A stretch of DNA of 64,000 nucleotides from Guillardia theta CCMP2712 (taxonomy: Eukaryota > Cryptophyceae > Pyrenomonadales > Geminigeraceae), in assembly GCF_000315625.1 (NCBI RefSeq), contig NW_005434593.1, positions 124,506-188,505 of the forward strand, written 5' to 3'. Under the pieces are notes generated by a model, which worked only from the letters and a program-made list of their open reading frames with translations, was not told where the DNA came from and did no database searches. Position numbers and translations under genes: made by a program. This document shows, piece after piece, positions 1 through 10,495 of this stretch. Every line of letters starts with the position of its first letter. The first letter of the stretch is position 1.

Positions 1-1176
1 GACGACCCCGTGGGATCCCCTGCAAGGCCCAATCTCAACTCCCAATCAGATGCTTCAGTGCGGCATGGTCCAGCTTCCAGCGGGCTGGCAAGTAGCCCCC
101 AACGACACGGACGCGGCTGGAGTAGTTACTCGCTATCCCTGGGGCCTCCGCAGGCTGGTGGTGGCGGACGGGACAGTCTACTCGACCTTCAACGATGATT
201 CCATGGTTCCGGGAAGCATTTCCCAGCTCTCTGGCTTGACCAAGTCCATCAGGACTGACGCCGAGCTGTACTCGCTGTCACCAGGTGTAAACTGCCATGA
301 CACGCGTATCCTCATCAAGAAGATCCGCTGCAACCCCGGCGAGTACATCTCAGGATCCTCCTGTCGGACCTGCTCGAACCCCGTGTGCAGGAGCGGAGAG
401 CATGCTCTGCCTTGCAGCGAGTTCCAAGACAGCGTCTGCAGCTCAGCTGTCCAGCCATGCAGAGGCAAGTGCAACTGTCAGCTCTACCAGGCAGCAACAG
501 GCTCGATGAGTGATGGGTCAGCCATGTCCAGCCTGTACGACGACGGGAGCAGCTGCAGGTGGCTCATACAGCCCGCTGGAGCGAGCTCCATCAAGATCGA
601 CTTCACCTCCTTCGCGCTCGAGGCTGGGTATGACTTTGTCACTGTGAACCAGTGCATCGGGCTCGCAGCTCCCAACCTCGAGTGCATCGGCAGCACGGAG
701 CTGGTGAAGCTCACGGGGACCCCCGAGCTCGGCAGCCTCACCTACACCTCCAGCTACGGCATCATCGAGATTGTCTTCCAGACCGACGAGAGCGTTGCCT
801 ACCAGGGCTTCACGATGACGTGGACGGCAAACATCTCGAGCAACGCACTCTCTCGGTACTGGTTCGTCAAGAGCCAGTACCTTGACTGTCGGATGCAGCA
901 TAGTTGGCAGGACATCGTCGAGGGCCTTTCGGTCCAAAACAAGACGTTTGCGATGGGAGGCCTCGGGGAGCTGATGATCAGGGGGGAGCTCGAGGTCTGG
1001 GTGTGTACCCTTGCTGATGCTTGCTCGCTGCCTGGAGATGCCTTCTGTTACATTTACGACGAGCAGCGAGAGGTCTTCGTGCCATGGTAAGCTGCTACTA
1101 CCTGCCTGCCTGCCTGCCGCCCTCTGACTCTCTTGTACGCAGGGACAAGAACAGCAACCTGAAGCTTGTAGAATAG
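1..1176 (+). CDS. CUB-domain extracellular protein, 3' end (5' partial)
   Basis: The frame is open from base 2, so the gene starts upstream of the window. Visible are a Cys-rich TNFR/EGF-like stretch (about 340-450) and then a CUB-like domain (about 470-830) with paired cysteines and the pattern of aromatic and acidic residues typical of CUB folds. This suggests a secreted or membrane-displayed adhesion or receptor protein. The frame stops at 1090, but a GTAAGC donor at 1087 and a cag acceptor at 1142 define a 56-nt intron that continues the frame and adds eleven residues, ending at TAG 1174-1176. I prefer the spliced end because 40-60 nt introns are the rule in this window. The exact family is not identified. 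Confidence 0.55.
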
Positions 1177-2100
1177 AAGCGCGAAGAAGAATTCCATGGC
1201 AACAGTGATACGCAATAGATTGTCTGTCTCTCAGATTTAGTACATAAACCTTAACAGACGAATATACTATCTTCTCACGAGTCTCCTTCAACTTGCAACA
1301 TCCCTGGTTGTATGAACCTCTTTGAGTTGCAACCTTGTCTCTCTGTTGACTGCGACTATCTCCTGCCTCTTTCAGCTTTACGGAGAACTGTATCTGTGCT
1401 CGTTGTGTGAAGGAATGTGAAGCAGAATGAACTTGATCCCGATGTTCAAGTTAGAACTGCTGAATGTTACAGATATGTGCCTTTCTTTTTTTATCTGTAA
1501 AAGAGTTTTTTTTAAAATCAAAATCGTAGAAGGCATGGCAGCTGCTCTACCATGCTGCTGCTGCTGCTCCTGCTGCTGCTCCTCCTCCTTCTTTAGTTTC
1601 TTTCAAATAATCCTCCTGCTCCTCCTCCTCCTTCTTTAGTTTCCTTCAAATGCTGCTCCTGCTCCTGTTCCTGCATCTTCCTCTTCTCCTGCTCCATCTT
1701 CCTTTCTCTATCTGGCGTCTCTTCTCTGTCTATATGTCGTGGGCTACATCTCATGTCCCTTCCCTGGGTTCTTCATGTCATCTTGTCTTATCCCGTACAC
1801 CATCTTCTGCTCTACACTGCACCAGCCCTTCAAACCTCAATCTCATCAGCACCTCATACCCCCAAGTCTACTTGCTATCCTCTCCTATTGAGATAGAGTA
1901 GAGATAGAGCCTATCAAAGATGACGAGGGCAGGATTCGCATCTCAACTTCTAGATAGCTTGTACACAAATCAGTTCCCCCCCCTCAATCTCCATCCTTCT
2001 GCTCAACCTGCTGTGTGTAACACATCCTGTTGTGCTAACGTGTATCTCGATGCTGTGTCCTGTTTGCACCTTTATTGCGTGCTTCCTGACATTTCTAACT
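1177..2100. other. Intergenic, pyrimidine-rich with CTG/CCT microsatellites
   Basis: Between the CUB gene and the next plausible coding exon I see only low-complexity sequence: CTGCTG/CTCCTC runs at about 1550-1690 and C/T-rich filler. The short ORFs here are microsatellite translations. The stretch may contain an upstream exon and promoter of the following gene, but no diagnostic element is visible. Confidence 0.4.
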
Positions 2101-2114
2101 CAGGTGTATCGGAC

Positions 2115-2735
2115 ATGCCGGCTCGGACTCACCAGCCAGTTTCTCGGGCTGCAGCAGATGATAGGGAAGAAGAAGGATACATCCTGACGGCAAACTGGGG
2201 AAACATCTTTATCACTCTCTCTCTCCTCCCCATTGCTATGTTTGCCATCCTGAATCCAATCTCTGTCTTCTTCCTAGTCTTCTGGTCGATCACAGCAACT
2301 TTTGTCTCCTTCGCGCCTAAGTTCTGCTATTTCCTCCTCCTCGAGTGGGCGATCTTACGAGGCCGAGGCTCCAAGTTCTTCGATGCCAACCACACCAAGC
2401 GCATCCGCGGAGTCTTCCCCTCCCTGTCGATGGACCTTGCGTGGCTGGAAGCCTTCACGACCGAGATGACCAACAGGATCGGTGGAGGAGACATAGTAGC
2501 GAGCGCTGCACTCAAGGAGGTCGCGCTAGCTCGCAAGAAGTACTCGGAGCGCGTGCTGACATGGGAGGAGATGCTGGAGCGGTTGCTCAGGTTCCCGTGG
2601 TTCCTCTTCCAAAGATTCCGGGAGCACGTGGAGAGCTGCTTCAACATCGCTTCTCACACTGTCCTCAAGTTCATCGCCTTGAGGATCATTGTGAAGTTGT
2701 ACAGCAAACATCCCGTGAGCCAGCGCGGCAGGTGA
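2115..2735 (+). CDS. Small membrane protein of unknown function
   Basis: About 207 residues from the Met at 2115, which sits just after a possible cag acceptor at 2103. Upstream in-frame sequence back to 1920 looks non-coding. Two long hydrophobic segments follow an acidic N-terminus (about 2200-2350), then comes an amphipathic charged C-terminal half containing the motif FPWFLFQRFREH. The frame ends at TGA 2733-2735, but this overlaps a CAG/GTGAGG donor, so a further exon is possible; a Leu/Arg-rich open stretch at 2832-2990 could be it, although no phase-compatible acceptor stood out. No family recognised. Confidence 0.4.
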   Translation: MPARTHQPVSRAAADDREEEGYILTANWGNIFITLSLLPIAMFAILNPISVFFLVFWSITATFVSFAPKFCYFLLLEWAILRGRGSKFFDANHTKRIRGVFPSLSMDLAWLEAFTTEMTNRIGGGDIVASAALKEVALARKKYSERVLTWEEMLERLLRFPWFLFQRFREHVESCFNIASHTVLKFIALRIIVKLYSKHPVSQRGR

Positions 2736-2982
2736 GGATGAGGTATCATGTAGGAGCGAAGAGAATGTCAGTGAATATAACCAGAGCAAATAAATCAATT
2801 ATGTTGGATTTTGTGATGTTGACACAAGTCAGTGCAAGTGGTGGAGATCGAGCAAGACGTCAACCAGCAGTTAGACATGCAGTTTGCCTCTCTGCTCCGC
2901 CTCCTCCTCCGCCTCACGAGACGCGCCGTCAACCCAACGCAGGATTCATGGAATTCTATCGTAACAAGACCCACTAGTCCCT

Positions 2983-4033
2983 CTAGTACCCCTGGTAATA
3001 TGCCTTGCGGGGAGAGTCGTTGGACCAGGGGGTAAACCTTGGGTCCAAGATAGCGTCCATGCTCTCGTGGACTCCCGTGTACTGGGAGGTGTGAGGGGTG
3101 CTGAACTTGCGAGCGAACTTGGCGTTCTCCCTCTCAATCTGCTTCTGTCTCATCGCAAGAGCCTGTCCTCCCAGCAAGTCATGACAAGTTATATTTGGAC
3201 ACTCTCTATCTCACCTGGGGAGTGTTGGCCTTCCTGATGTTGTTGATCGCCACTCGGTCCTCCCAGGAGTTCACCCTGCTCCATGGCGCAAAGTATCCCA
3301 TGTTCTGCATAATCTGCGAGCCCATCACCGATTCGAGGAAGCAAATCGAGGAAGTGGTGGAACGATTCTCATCCCACGTCCGGGAGAAATAAAGGGAGAG
3401 GAGACGATGGATCAAGCATAAAGGAACGTGGAGATAGGAGAGTGTAGAAGGAGGTGACGGAGCAGGAAGCAATCGAATCATGAGTAGACAACAAGGACGA
3501 GAGTCTTTACCCTTGCATACTGCTGAGGAAGCGTAAGCTTGTCCTCATGCTTCTTAGCGGCGCCCTCGCGCATCATCTGAGTCATGGGACGCGCTGCTGC
3601 TGGCTGGGAGCTCCTCTGCCAGAAGAAATCAATATCGGGATGCTACCTCCCAACTCAACCAAGGACACGTTCACATCAAGTAATGATAACACCGTTGTTC
3701 AGAATTCACTCACGACATCACGACCGGCGTTCGAAAAAATCTCAGCCATAACATCGACAAGAGACAACAACATGGATAGACAAGGAGAAGAAAGATCATC
3801 CTCCCATGGTCCTCCTCACTCCATCTTACCAGGACGTTGATTACTCCGAGGTTGTCCTTTGGGAACTCAACCTCCTCGATCCTCCCCTGAGTTCTTCCAT
3901 GAAGGAAGACAACAGCCAAGATGGCAACTGCCGCAAGGACGAAGACAGACAGGAGGGGGAGGGAAGGAAGGGTCTTCCTCGTCCTCGTCCTCTCCTCCTC
4001 CACCTTCGCCTCCATCGACCCGTACCCAACCAT
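2983..4033 (-). CDS. Five-exon single-pass membrane protein, unknown
   Basis: Exons on the minus strand are 4033-3830, 3740-3714, 3615-3511, 3313-3215 and 3162-2983, all joined in phase 0 by GT-AG introns and giving about 204 aa. Exon 1 encodes a short charged N-terminus and one hydrophobic segment (LPLLSVFVLAAVAILAVVFL). The rest is hydrophilic, with repeated Arg/Lys/Gln stretches and aromatic motifs (NMGYFAPWSR, DPRFTPWSND), ending in YYQGY. The topology suggests a signal anchor with a soluble C-terminal body. Exon 2 would be only 27 nt. I do not recognise a family; the uninterrupted phase-0 splicing is the main support. Confidence 0.5.
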
Positions 4034-4169
4034 ATTATTGCGCGCGGCTCTTCGTCACAAGGCTCTTTCCTCATAGGTTACCACCCTACCTTTTTCCCTT
4101 TAATTTACCTCCTACCCCTCATTTCTACTATCATTCCCACCCCTACCAATCACCAGAGTCGTGGCTCAT

Positions 4170-4620
4170 AACCGTTGTGAGAAAAATCGGCGACGCGGCC
4201 GAGTGACTCGGAGACCCGCCGCCGCCGGACTCCGGGAGGCCGCCGCCCGGCCGGCCCGACCCAGGCTGGCTGAGGCCCGAGGACTACATCATGATACGTG
4301 ATCCGAGTGATCGGAAGGGAGAGGGAGAGGACTCTAGGAAAACTTTTTACTCAAAGTTAAGTTAAAATCAGTACGAGGACAATCAGGAGACCAATTTGCC
4401 TGCTGTCCCCGGCACACTAGGAAAACCTTCACTCGAAATTAATTTGGAGGACAATCACTGAGGAGCATCAGGAGAGTAGAGGATGCCAGTCAGAGGCTCG
4501 ACTCCGATCCGATCATCACCGGCGGCGCTGAGCTACTCTTGAATACGAGTCCGGGTGACGGCCCGGGCGGCTCAGCGCCTCAGCCTGGGGGGCGCCGGTT
4601 GATGATGATTTGACCTTTTT
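4170..4620. repeat. GC-rich island with TTTACTCAAAG word
   Basis: A CpG-rich block (4180-4310, again 4500-4600) made of ccgccgccgg/cccggccgg-like words, then AT-richer sequence carrying ttttactcaaagttaagtt at about 4345. The same word recurs near 45322 next to another GC island, and its reverse complement near 56830 inside a third. This looks like a dispersed repeat family rather than a gene. Confidence 0.4.
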
Positions 4621-4836
4621 TTATCGGAATGCTGGACAGTGGCAAGGGAGGAGGATGGAACTGAGGTTGTGAACTGAGGGGGAAGGGGAGATGGAGGAAA
4701 GCCTCGGAGATGAAGAAATGTAAGAAGAAACTTACTGACCATTCCGGCTAGTAGAACGGCGATGATTCCGCGCGGCAGCCTACTGAAGCCCAAAAGAAGG
4801 AGGGAGTGAGCAGGACGAGCGCGGAGTTTCCACCGC

Positions 4837-5630
4837 ATGGCAATTTTCTTACGGGTGAAGCAAAATCTCGACCTCCTCGACATTGAGCTGAACCTCGTAC
4901 GTTGTGCAATTTCAGGTCCTGCATCTTTCCATCCTGGGGATCTTGGAGGCATGCGCTGCAGTGGCATGTTGCTCCCCTGCTCATGACGTTGGCCAGGTGT
5001 CTTACCTCCTGTGGCTGCTGTACAGAAAGTACGAGGAGCGGCAGCAGCGGATCAAGCACGAGCACGAGGACAAGATCAAGAAGGAAAAGGTGTGCTGTCC
5101 TTCCTCCTCATTGCGCACATCCTTCACAGCGCAGACCTCCTTGTGTGTAACATGTTGCCAGGAGTTCGAAGAGGAGAACAGCGCATGGCAGAGAGCCTTC
5201 CAACGAGAGAACCTGCCCCGGTCCGCCTGCTCCTCCTCTCCGCAGCTTCACTGCTAACTCGTTGCAGGTGTGAGTTCTGCATGAACGCGGGGCTGGGAGA
5301 GGAGGCGATCGGGCACTCGGTAACGCCCGACACTCTGGTTGGGAGGAAGCAAGTTCTCACTATCGCCACAGTTGTATGATGATGCAGGACATGTACAATG
5401 TCCTGTGTTGCTGGAGCGACAAGCCAAGTTGCTCAGGCTGGAGGAGAAAGAGGAGACAGTGGAATCCGAGACTACGTAGGACGGGTATGTTGATGCGTTG
5501 ACGAATCTGATCTTGTGCTTGCAGCAGTTCGACAGTCTCAAAAGAGGATGTGAAGCCTCGCAAAGTGGCGAAGCTGGAAGTAGACGATGAGATTTATGCT
5601 TTTTACGATCCTTACCACCAGAGAATGTAG
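4837..5630 (+). CDS. Small protein with nanos-type CCHC zinc motif
   Basis: Six exons (4837-4896, 4997-5089, 5162-5220, 5268-5319, 5372-5475, 5528-5630) splice in consistent phase to about 156 aa. After an N-terminal helix and a Lys/Glu-rich coiled stretch, the joined exons 3-5 give CEFCMNAG....GHS....GHVQCPVL, matching the first CCHC half of the Nanos zinc finger (C-x2-C, an Asn after the second Cys, His, then G-x-V-x-CPVL). The second CCHC half expected in true Nanos proteins is absent; a charged tail follows and the protein ends in YDPYHQRM. By analogy it may bind RNA (inference). The donor of intron 3 is GTCCGC, unusual but in phase. It converges on the next gene with 44 bp between stop codons. 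Confidence 0.5.
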
Positions 5631-5674
5631 ATGAATCATCTCAATCTCTTCATCGTCATCCTAGGGCGTGTATG

Positions 5675-6833
5675 TTAATCGTCCTCATCGTCGTCGCCCT
5701 TGGCCGGCTTCGTGTCCAATTTCTTCCGGCTGTTGAGCAAGTCAGGAGGACACAAGGTGGAGGTAGAGTACTCACAGCTCTCGGGAAAGGTCCTCGATAG
5801 ACTCCTTCTTCTTGTACTTCTGCTTGGCGATCTCGAAGGGGTCGGACTTGGCGTACTCGCCAGTGGAGGAGGCCGGGCGAGGCTTTGACTCAGTGATGAC
5901 GCTGACGCCCATCCTGGCAGCTGCCTCCTTCTTCTCCTTCTCCAGAAGCTTATTCACTACCTTAACCTTCCAATCATTGGGGTCCTCGTTCCCCCCCACG
6001 ATCCGAAGGACCGACCTGAACGCAGCAGCTCAATCTCTCGCTCCCTCCAAGAAACACTCGTCCACCTCCCTGTGATCAGCCCTGAAAGAATATCGGCGAC
6101 GAGAAACGCTCCGCCAAGGACCTGAGGAGCCATCAGCAACATTCGAGCAGGCTGGAGGCAACGGCATTCTCGCACCCCCATCTTCTTCCCGTTGATCTGG
6201 TCCAGCTCGATGATCTGTTCGCCGTCTGAACTCTGTCACGATGTGAGGGCACAGGAGGTGTAGAGTGAGCGCAGCAGTGTAGTCTCTCAGACCTCGGTGG
6301 CGCTTTCGGTGGAGCTCTCCTCAGCTACGGCAGCTTTCGAGGCGGCAAGGGAGGAAGCAACCTGGTTGACCGCATGAGTTCCCAGTAAATTCATGACAGG
6401 ACCAAGCTACCATGCTCCCTGCGAGGAAACGCAATGCCGAGGATCGGCTCATCACTCCCTCCTTAGCATCATCTAACGCAGCAAACTCAGGGGTCAGTAT
6501 CATCCCATAATTCAAAGGCATAGAAGAAACACCAATAACAACATAAGAGCACACCAGTACACCAGCATGACAACATTATAACATAACAAAACATCTCTGA
6601 ACACTTGTCCTCCAGCACTCATGCATCTCCTCCGACTCACCCACAGCGCTGCGAAGTGCACGCAGGCCGCAAGTCTGGCTGATGGCGCGGGAGGAGGGTC
6701 TCAGCATGCTAGAGCGACAAGGGATCGACTCCGAGCTGAGAGAAGCAAAGGATGAAGACACTGAGTGAGGAGGAAGAAGAAATCCTGCGCTCATTGTAGG
6801 CAGCGCCAGTGCCATAGCAACCACAGCCGCCAT
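5675..6833 (-). CDS. Plastid-targeted protein of unknown function
   Basis: Six minus-strand exons (6833-6645, 6485-6411, 6361-6293, 6232-6066, 6015-5776, 5729-5675) give about 264 aa in consistent phase. The N-terminus is a signal peptide (MAAVVAMALALPTMSAGF) with Phe next to the predicted cleavage site, then a Ser/Arg-rich stretch: the bipartite leader of cryptophyte or other red secondary plastids. A second hydrophobic segment preceded by Arg and ended by AVA (exons 2-3) could be a thylakoid-lumen signal. The middle has a hydrophobic segment (APQVLGGAFLVADILSG), followed by a Lys/Glu helix and an acidic tail ending DDDEDD. No enzyme family recognised. The donor of intron 1 is ambiguous (GTGGGT fits the phase; GTGAGT lies 4 nt further downstream). 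Confidence 0.6.
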
Positions 6834-7056
6834 TGTCGGCCTCTTGTTTCCTAGGGTAGTCTTTGATCACCGGTACTTTTTCCCTGCAGAAATGTGGTAA
6901 AGTAGGGGTGGGGTCAATTAATGTCAGGTGGGTCCACTGGTCCTGATTCTTGTTCGGAGAGATTTTCAACAAAATTTCAATATATTCGATTAAAATCAAA
7001 ATTATTCAATGAATATTTCATGGAATTAGTAAATTGAGGATAGAAGGGGTACAAGC

Positions 7057-7190
7057 GTGGATCTTGGGGGGTTGAGGATTCATCGTCATGGTGGGGCGCA
7101 TGGCCATGGTTTCCTTATAGCCGTCATGGTGACGGAGCTCACCGGAAGCGGAGGAGAGACAGGAGTATGGAGAGGAGCAGGAGGATGGAG

Positions 7191-7225
<35 letters not shown>

Positions 7226-8890
7226 TAGGAGCGGGAGCAGGAGCATACCGAGGAGCATACCGAGGAGCATTTACAGTATTGTCATCAGTGAGAGGGGAGG
7301 GAGGAGGGTTGAAATGTGGAAGAGAAGCCGGACTTGCTATCGCTGAGCTCCTGCCGTCGCTCTGTTTGCGAGGAGGAGGGGAGAAGAACGCATCAGATGG
7401 AGCAGCCAAACACCCGAAGCTGTGGGACATCACGCAGGTATTGCGATTTGTGGAGAACCTGCGGTACAAGTTTGGAAACAAGACGGACACTTACAAGCGG
7501 TATCGAGCGAGCAGGAGGAGCCGTCTGGTTGCTGTTGACGACCCTGCAGATTGCTGGAGGAGAATGACATCGATGGCGAGATCCTGTGGGAAATGACAAC
7601 AACCAAACTAGAAAAAGTGAAGAAATGACTCCACAGAGGTTTTCCAAAGTCTTGATTCAGAGTGCCAGGTTGGGATAGCGAGCTTGGGACATCGGGAGTT
7701 CCTGTATACCAAGATTCTGGAGTTAAAGGTAGCATGAGGAGGAGGAGGAGCGTGCTCAGCTGAGGAAACAGAGACTCGCTGGGCCGTTGCGGGGCCCCAC
7801 AAAGATGGAGTTCGAGGCAGCCATGCGTGCCCAGTCCAAACCGTCCGCGAACCCTCCGAAGCGAATCGAAACACCTCAGCATCAGCATGTTGGATCACAA
7901 GGTGCTGGTGCTCGAGGACGCTGCTCGTGGCTCTCCTTCGCTCTCTGCTGAACTTGGCAGCAGCTCAAGAATTTCGTTGGAAATCCATCGACAAGATTTC
8001 CTGGGACCAGGATGGCGAGCGCAACGTCAACATCTATGTAAGCTTGACCTGTTCATGCGATGATGCATGCTGCCTCCATCCATGATGCTATGATACCAGT
8101 GGTCGAACACAATCTCCTTGGATCTTGATTTGACTTTACATGTCAGATAACTCTTGATGGAGTTGGAACTGTACAAAAAGATGATTTGAAGGTACGGATT
8201 GGTGCGCAGTCGTTGGACGTGAAGATCAGGAGTAAGAGATTGCACGATCTTCCAAGAACATTCCTATTGATCATACATACGATGTTTACTCTAGATCTGA
8301 ACGGCTCCAATTATCTCTACGAGCTCTCGGATTTGTATCGAGCCATTGCAACAGAAGAATCGGTAAGTCAACCATGTGTTGTTTTTCGAATTCCGATCCC
8401 TCGCCTGCGCTTCAAGATGGTGATCGCTGGCATGCTGTTGCTGACATGTCGATCATCCAGTTCTGGCGTGTGAAAAAAGACATGATTCAGCTGAAACTTC
8501 AGAAGAAAGTAGACGAGTTCTGGCCGAGCCTGTACCTGTGCAATGGTGTGCTGTGCATTTGCTGAAGTTTGAGCCAGGAAGTCAAACACTATGGAAGCAA
8601 ACATGCTACAAGGGATCAAGGACAAGAAGTACAACACAGGAAATTGCTTAGATGTTTCTCGTCAAGATGTATCCTGACAGAAGGCAAACAGACGACGAGA
8701 TCCTGCAAGTGATGCGGTGCATGTACGAAGAGGGGGACGACTCAATCAAGCAAACCATCGCCAAGGCCTGGGCTTACGTGACGCTGCCGGACTCCATAAC
8801 TTGTTCTGATCGTTGGGTTCGCAGGCATCGGATAATATGTCGGGCCGGAAAGAAATGCCGATGCAATTTCCTGGTATTCCGCATTTCTGA
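7057..8890 (+). CDS. SAM domain fused to CacyBP/SIP-like CS and SGS domains
   Basis: Exons after the first: 7550-7616, 7669-7728, about 7772-7901, 7961-8037, 8147-8231, 8295-8362, 8461-8531, 8578-8628, 8681-8777, 8825-8890; all phases agree and introns are mostly 43-60 nt. Exon 1 ends at 7499; its start is uncertain (7057 or 7126, or an upstream exon) because it runs through a Gly/Ala repeat. Exons 1-3 form a SAM domain (LLEENDIDGEILWEMT, then VGIASLGHREF). Exons 5-8 form a CS domain (WDQDGERNVNIY, LNGSNYLYELSDLYR, FWRVKKDMIQLKL). Exons 9-11 contain an SGS-like segment (MYEEGDDSIKQTIAKAW) matching the C-terminus of calcyclin-binding protein/Siah-interacting protein. CacyBP links Siah E3 ligase and Skp1 in animals. 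The SAM domain in front is not part of animal CacyBP. Confidence 0.75.
7190..7280 (+). repeat. AGGAGC hexanucleotide repeat
   Basis: A short tandem array of ggagca units, with two copies of a cataccgaggag unit, lies in or just upstream of the first coding exon of the SAM/CacyBP gene. If translated it gives Gly-Ala repeats. It makes the true start codon uncertain. Confidence 0.55.
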
Positions 8891-9055
8891 TAGGTGAAGG
8901 CAAAACGAGGACACACGTGCAGTGCTGGAAAGAAGACGTGTAGCATAGTTGACATGTGAAAACATGTTTGAGCGAATCTGTAGAATTGTTATTTATACTG
9001 CCAGAATCCTCATGATCGACAGACTTGCAAACCAAGATGCAATTTTGAGGGGACT

Positions 9056-10127
9056 TCATTGAATCCAATTCACGTACCAATCCCACATGACAGCAACAAT
9101 TACAACATCTCCTGCACTGTGCGCAAGAAAGGCACTGAAAACTCCTGTCTTCTTCGTGAGCAAGCAGAGGATTCGCCCAAAAACGATCAGCCCCACAAAA
9201 CAAGCCATGCACAACTCAAAATCGATCTCCATTGCGGACAGGACGAACACATGGTAGAGCGCGTAGAAACAGGAAGTGAGCTGCAGGACAAGGTCAAGAG
9301 CTTCTTAGGTGGGATAGCAACTCTTACCCACAGAGTTACTTCTCTTGTCCCCAGCGTTCGAAGGATGAACTCCCTCCAGAAGATCTCTTCTAGGAAAGGA
9401 TTCACAATGCAGAAGTAGAGGCTGAAGAGGCAGAGAAACTGAAAAATCAACATCGTCAACATCATCTGATAAACATCCTCAAAATCCTTTCTCCCCCTCC
9501 CTCCCCCCCTCCCTCCCTTGTCCCGTTCCTGGCTCCCTCCCTCCCACCTTCCCTTTCCCCCTCTTCCTGGCTCACTCCCTGCTTTCCCGTCTCCCTTCCT
9601 TCTCTCACCAGCGGGTCTGTAGACAATCCGAGCTCTTCAACGATGTCCAGCTTGTTGGGGATGATGGTATGCCCTATCGCCCAGTACATGCACACCCCGC
9701 CTATGGCGATGATGGCGAAGTAGACGAAGCCGGCGAGCAGCTGGATCTTGAGCTCCTTGGAGATGCACTGCGATGAGATCTTCAGCAGCTGCGACGACCC
9801 GAACCTGAAGGAGATGTAGAGGGCTGGACCCGAGATGCACGAGATCACGTGGTAACCAAACATGGCTGCAATGATGGACCGTAGGAAGAAAAGGCAGAAC
9901 ACCATCACGACAGAGGGCGAGATCATCATGAAGAAGACTGAAAGGAACTCTGCTCGATGGTGCGCAGCAAGGTTGACAGCATCGGTTGCAAGTGTAGACA
10001 CAACCTCGATCCTGCTCTCCAGGAAGAGAGGGATGTCACTTTCGTCCACTCTCAACCATTCGTCCGTGTCATGGTTGCTCGCATCCATAGACTTCAGGTC
10101 CGTCTCGCTCAGCGAGCTTCTCTTCAT
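9056..10127 (-). CDS. CPBP-family (CAAX/Rce1-type) intramembrane protease
   Basis: Three exons (10127-9609, 9465-9328, 9280-9056) in phase 0 give about 293 aa. A hydrophilic, Ser/Asp-rich N-terminus precedes several membrane segments. Exon 2 carries the family's first motif, EExxxR, as LEEIFWREFIL. Exon 3 has the second-motif His in FYALYHVFV and the third motif HxxxD/N as HSAGD, so the expected glutamate and histidines are present. Members cleave prenylated CAAX proteins (Rce1) or other membrane substrates, normally in the ER or plastid envelope. The N-terminus starts with MKRSSL and has no obvious targeting peptide. It lies tail-to-tail with the SAM/CacyBP gene (165 bp between stops). Confidence 0.75.
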
Positions 10128-10212
10128 TTTTTACAGGTGATCGGAGCGAAGTTGTGTCACCTTGTCATCTTACTTGTCTTGGGACCGTTATCAACTCCTG
10201 CGTCGTGAGAGA

Positions 10213-10395
10213 TTTCCACGTTCTGTGAAGATCTCCCTGCTTCTCGCACGTATCCCAACATCTCCATCTCCCCACATCTTCATCCTCTGACATCTTCATC
10301 TCCCTGCTTCTTGCACGTATCCCAACATCTCCATCTCCCACATCTTCATCTTCTGACGTCTTCATCTCCCTCTTCGATCTCTCCCACTCTCCTTC
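10213..10395. repeat. Tandem repeat of about 67 bp, interrupted by gap
   Basis: Two and a part copies of a unit containing ccctgcttcttgcacgtatc and catctccatctccc run into the assembly gap at 10396. The minus-strand reading (SEDEDVGDGDV-like) stays open to a stop at 10165, so it could be either the repetitive C-terminus of the phosphatase upstream or non-coding. Confidence 0.5.
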
Positions 10396-10495
10396 NNNNN
10401 NNNNNNNNNNNNNNNNNNNNNNNNNNNNNNNNNNNNNNNNNNNNNNNNNNNNNNNNNNNNNNNNNNNNNNNNNNNNNNNNNNNNNNNNNNNNNNN
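10396..10495. other. Assembly gap (100 N)
   Basis: Exactly 100 N; true length unknown. It interrupts the 3' end of the MAP-kinase phosphatase gene. Confidence 0.95.

Noticed and set aside
10213-10395. CRISPR-like repeat
   Set aside because: Repeats are directly adjacent without unique spacers of constant length, and the genome is eukaryotic.
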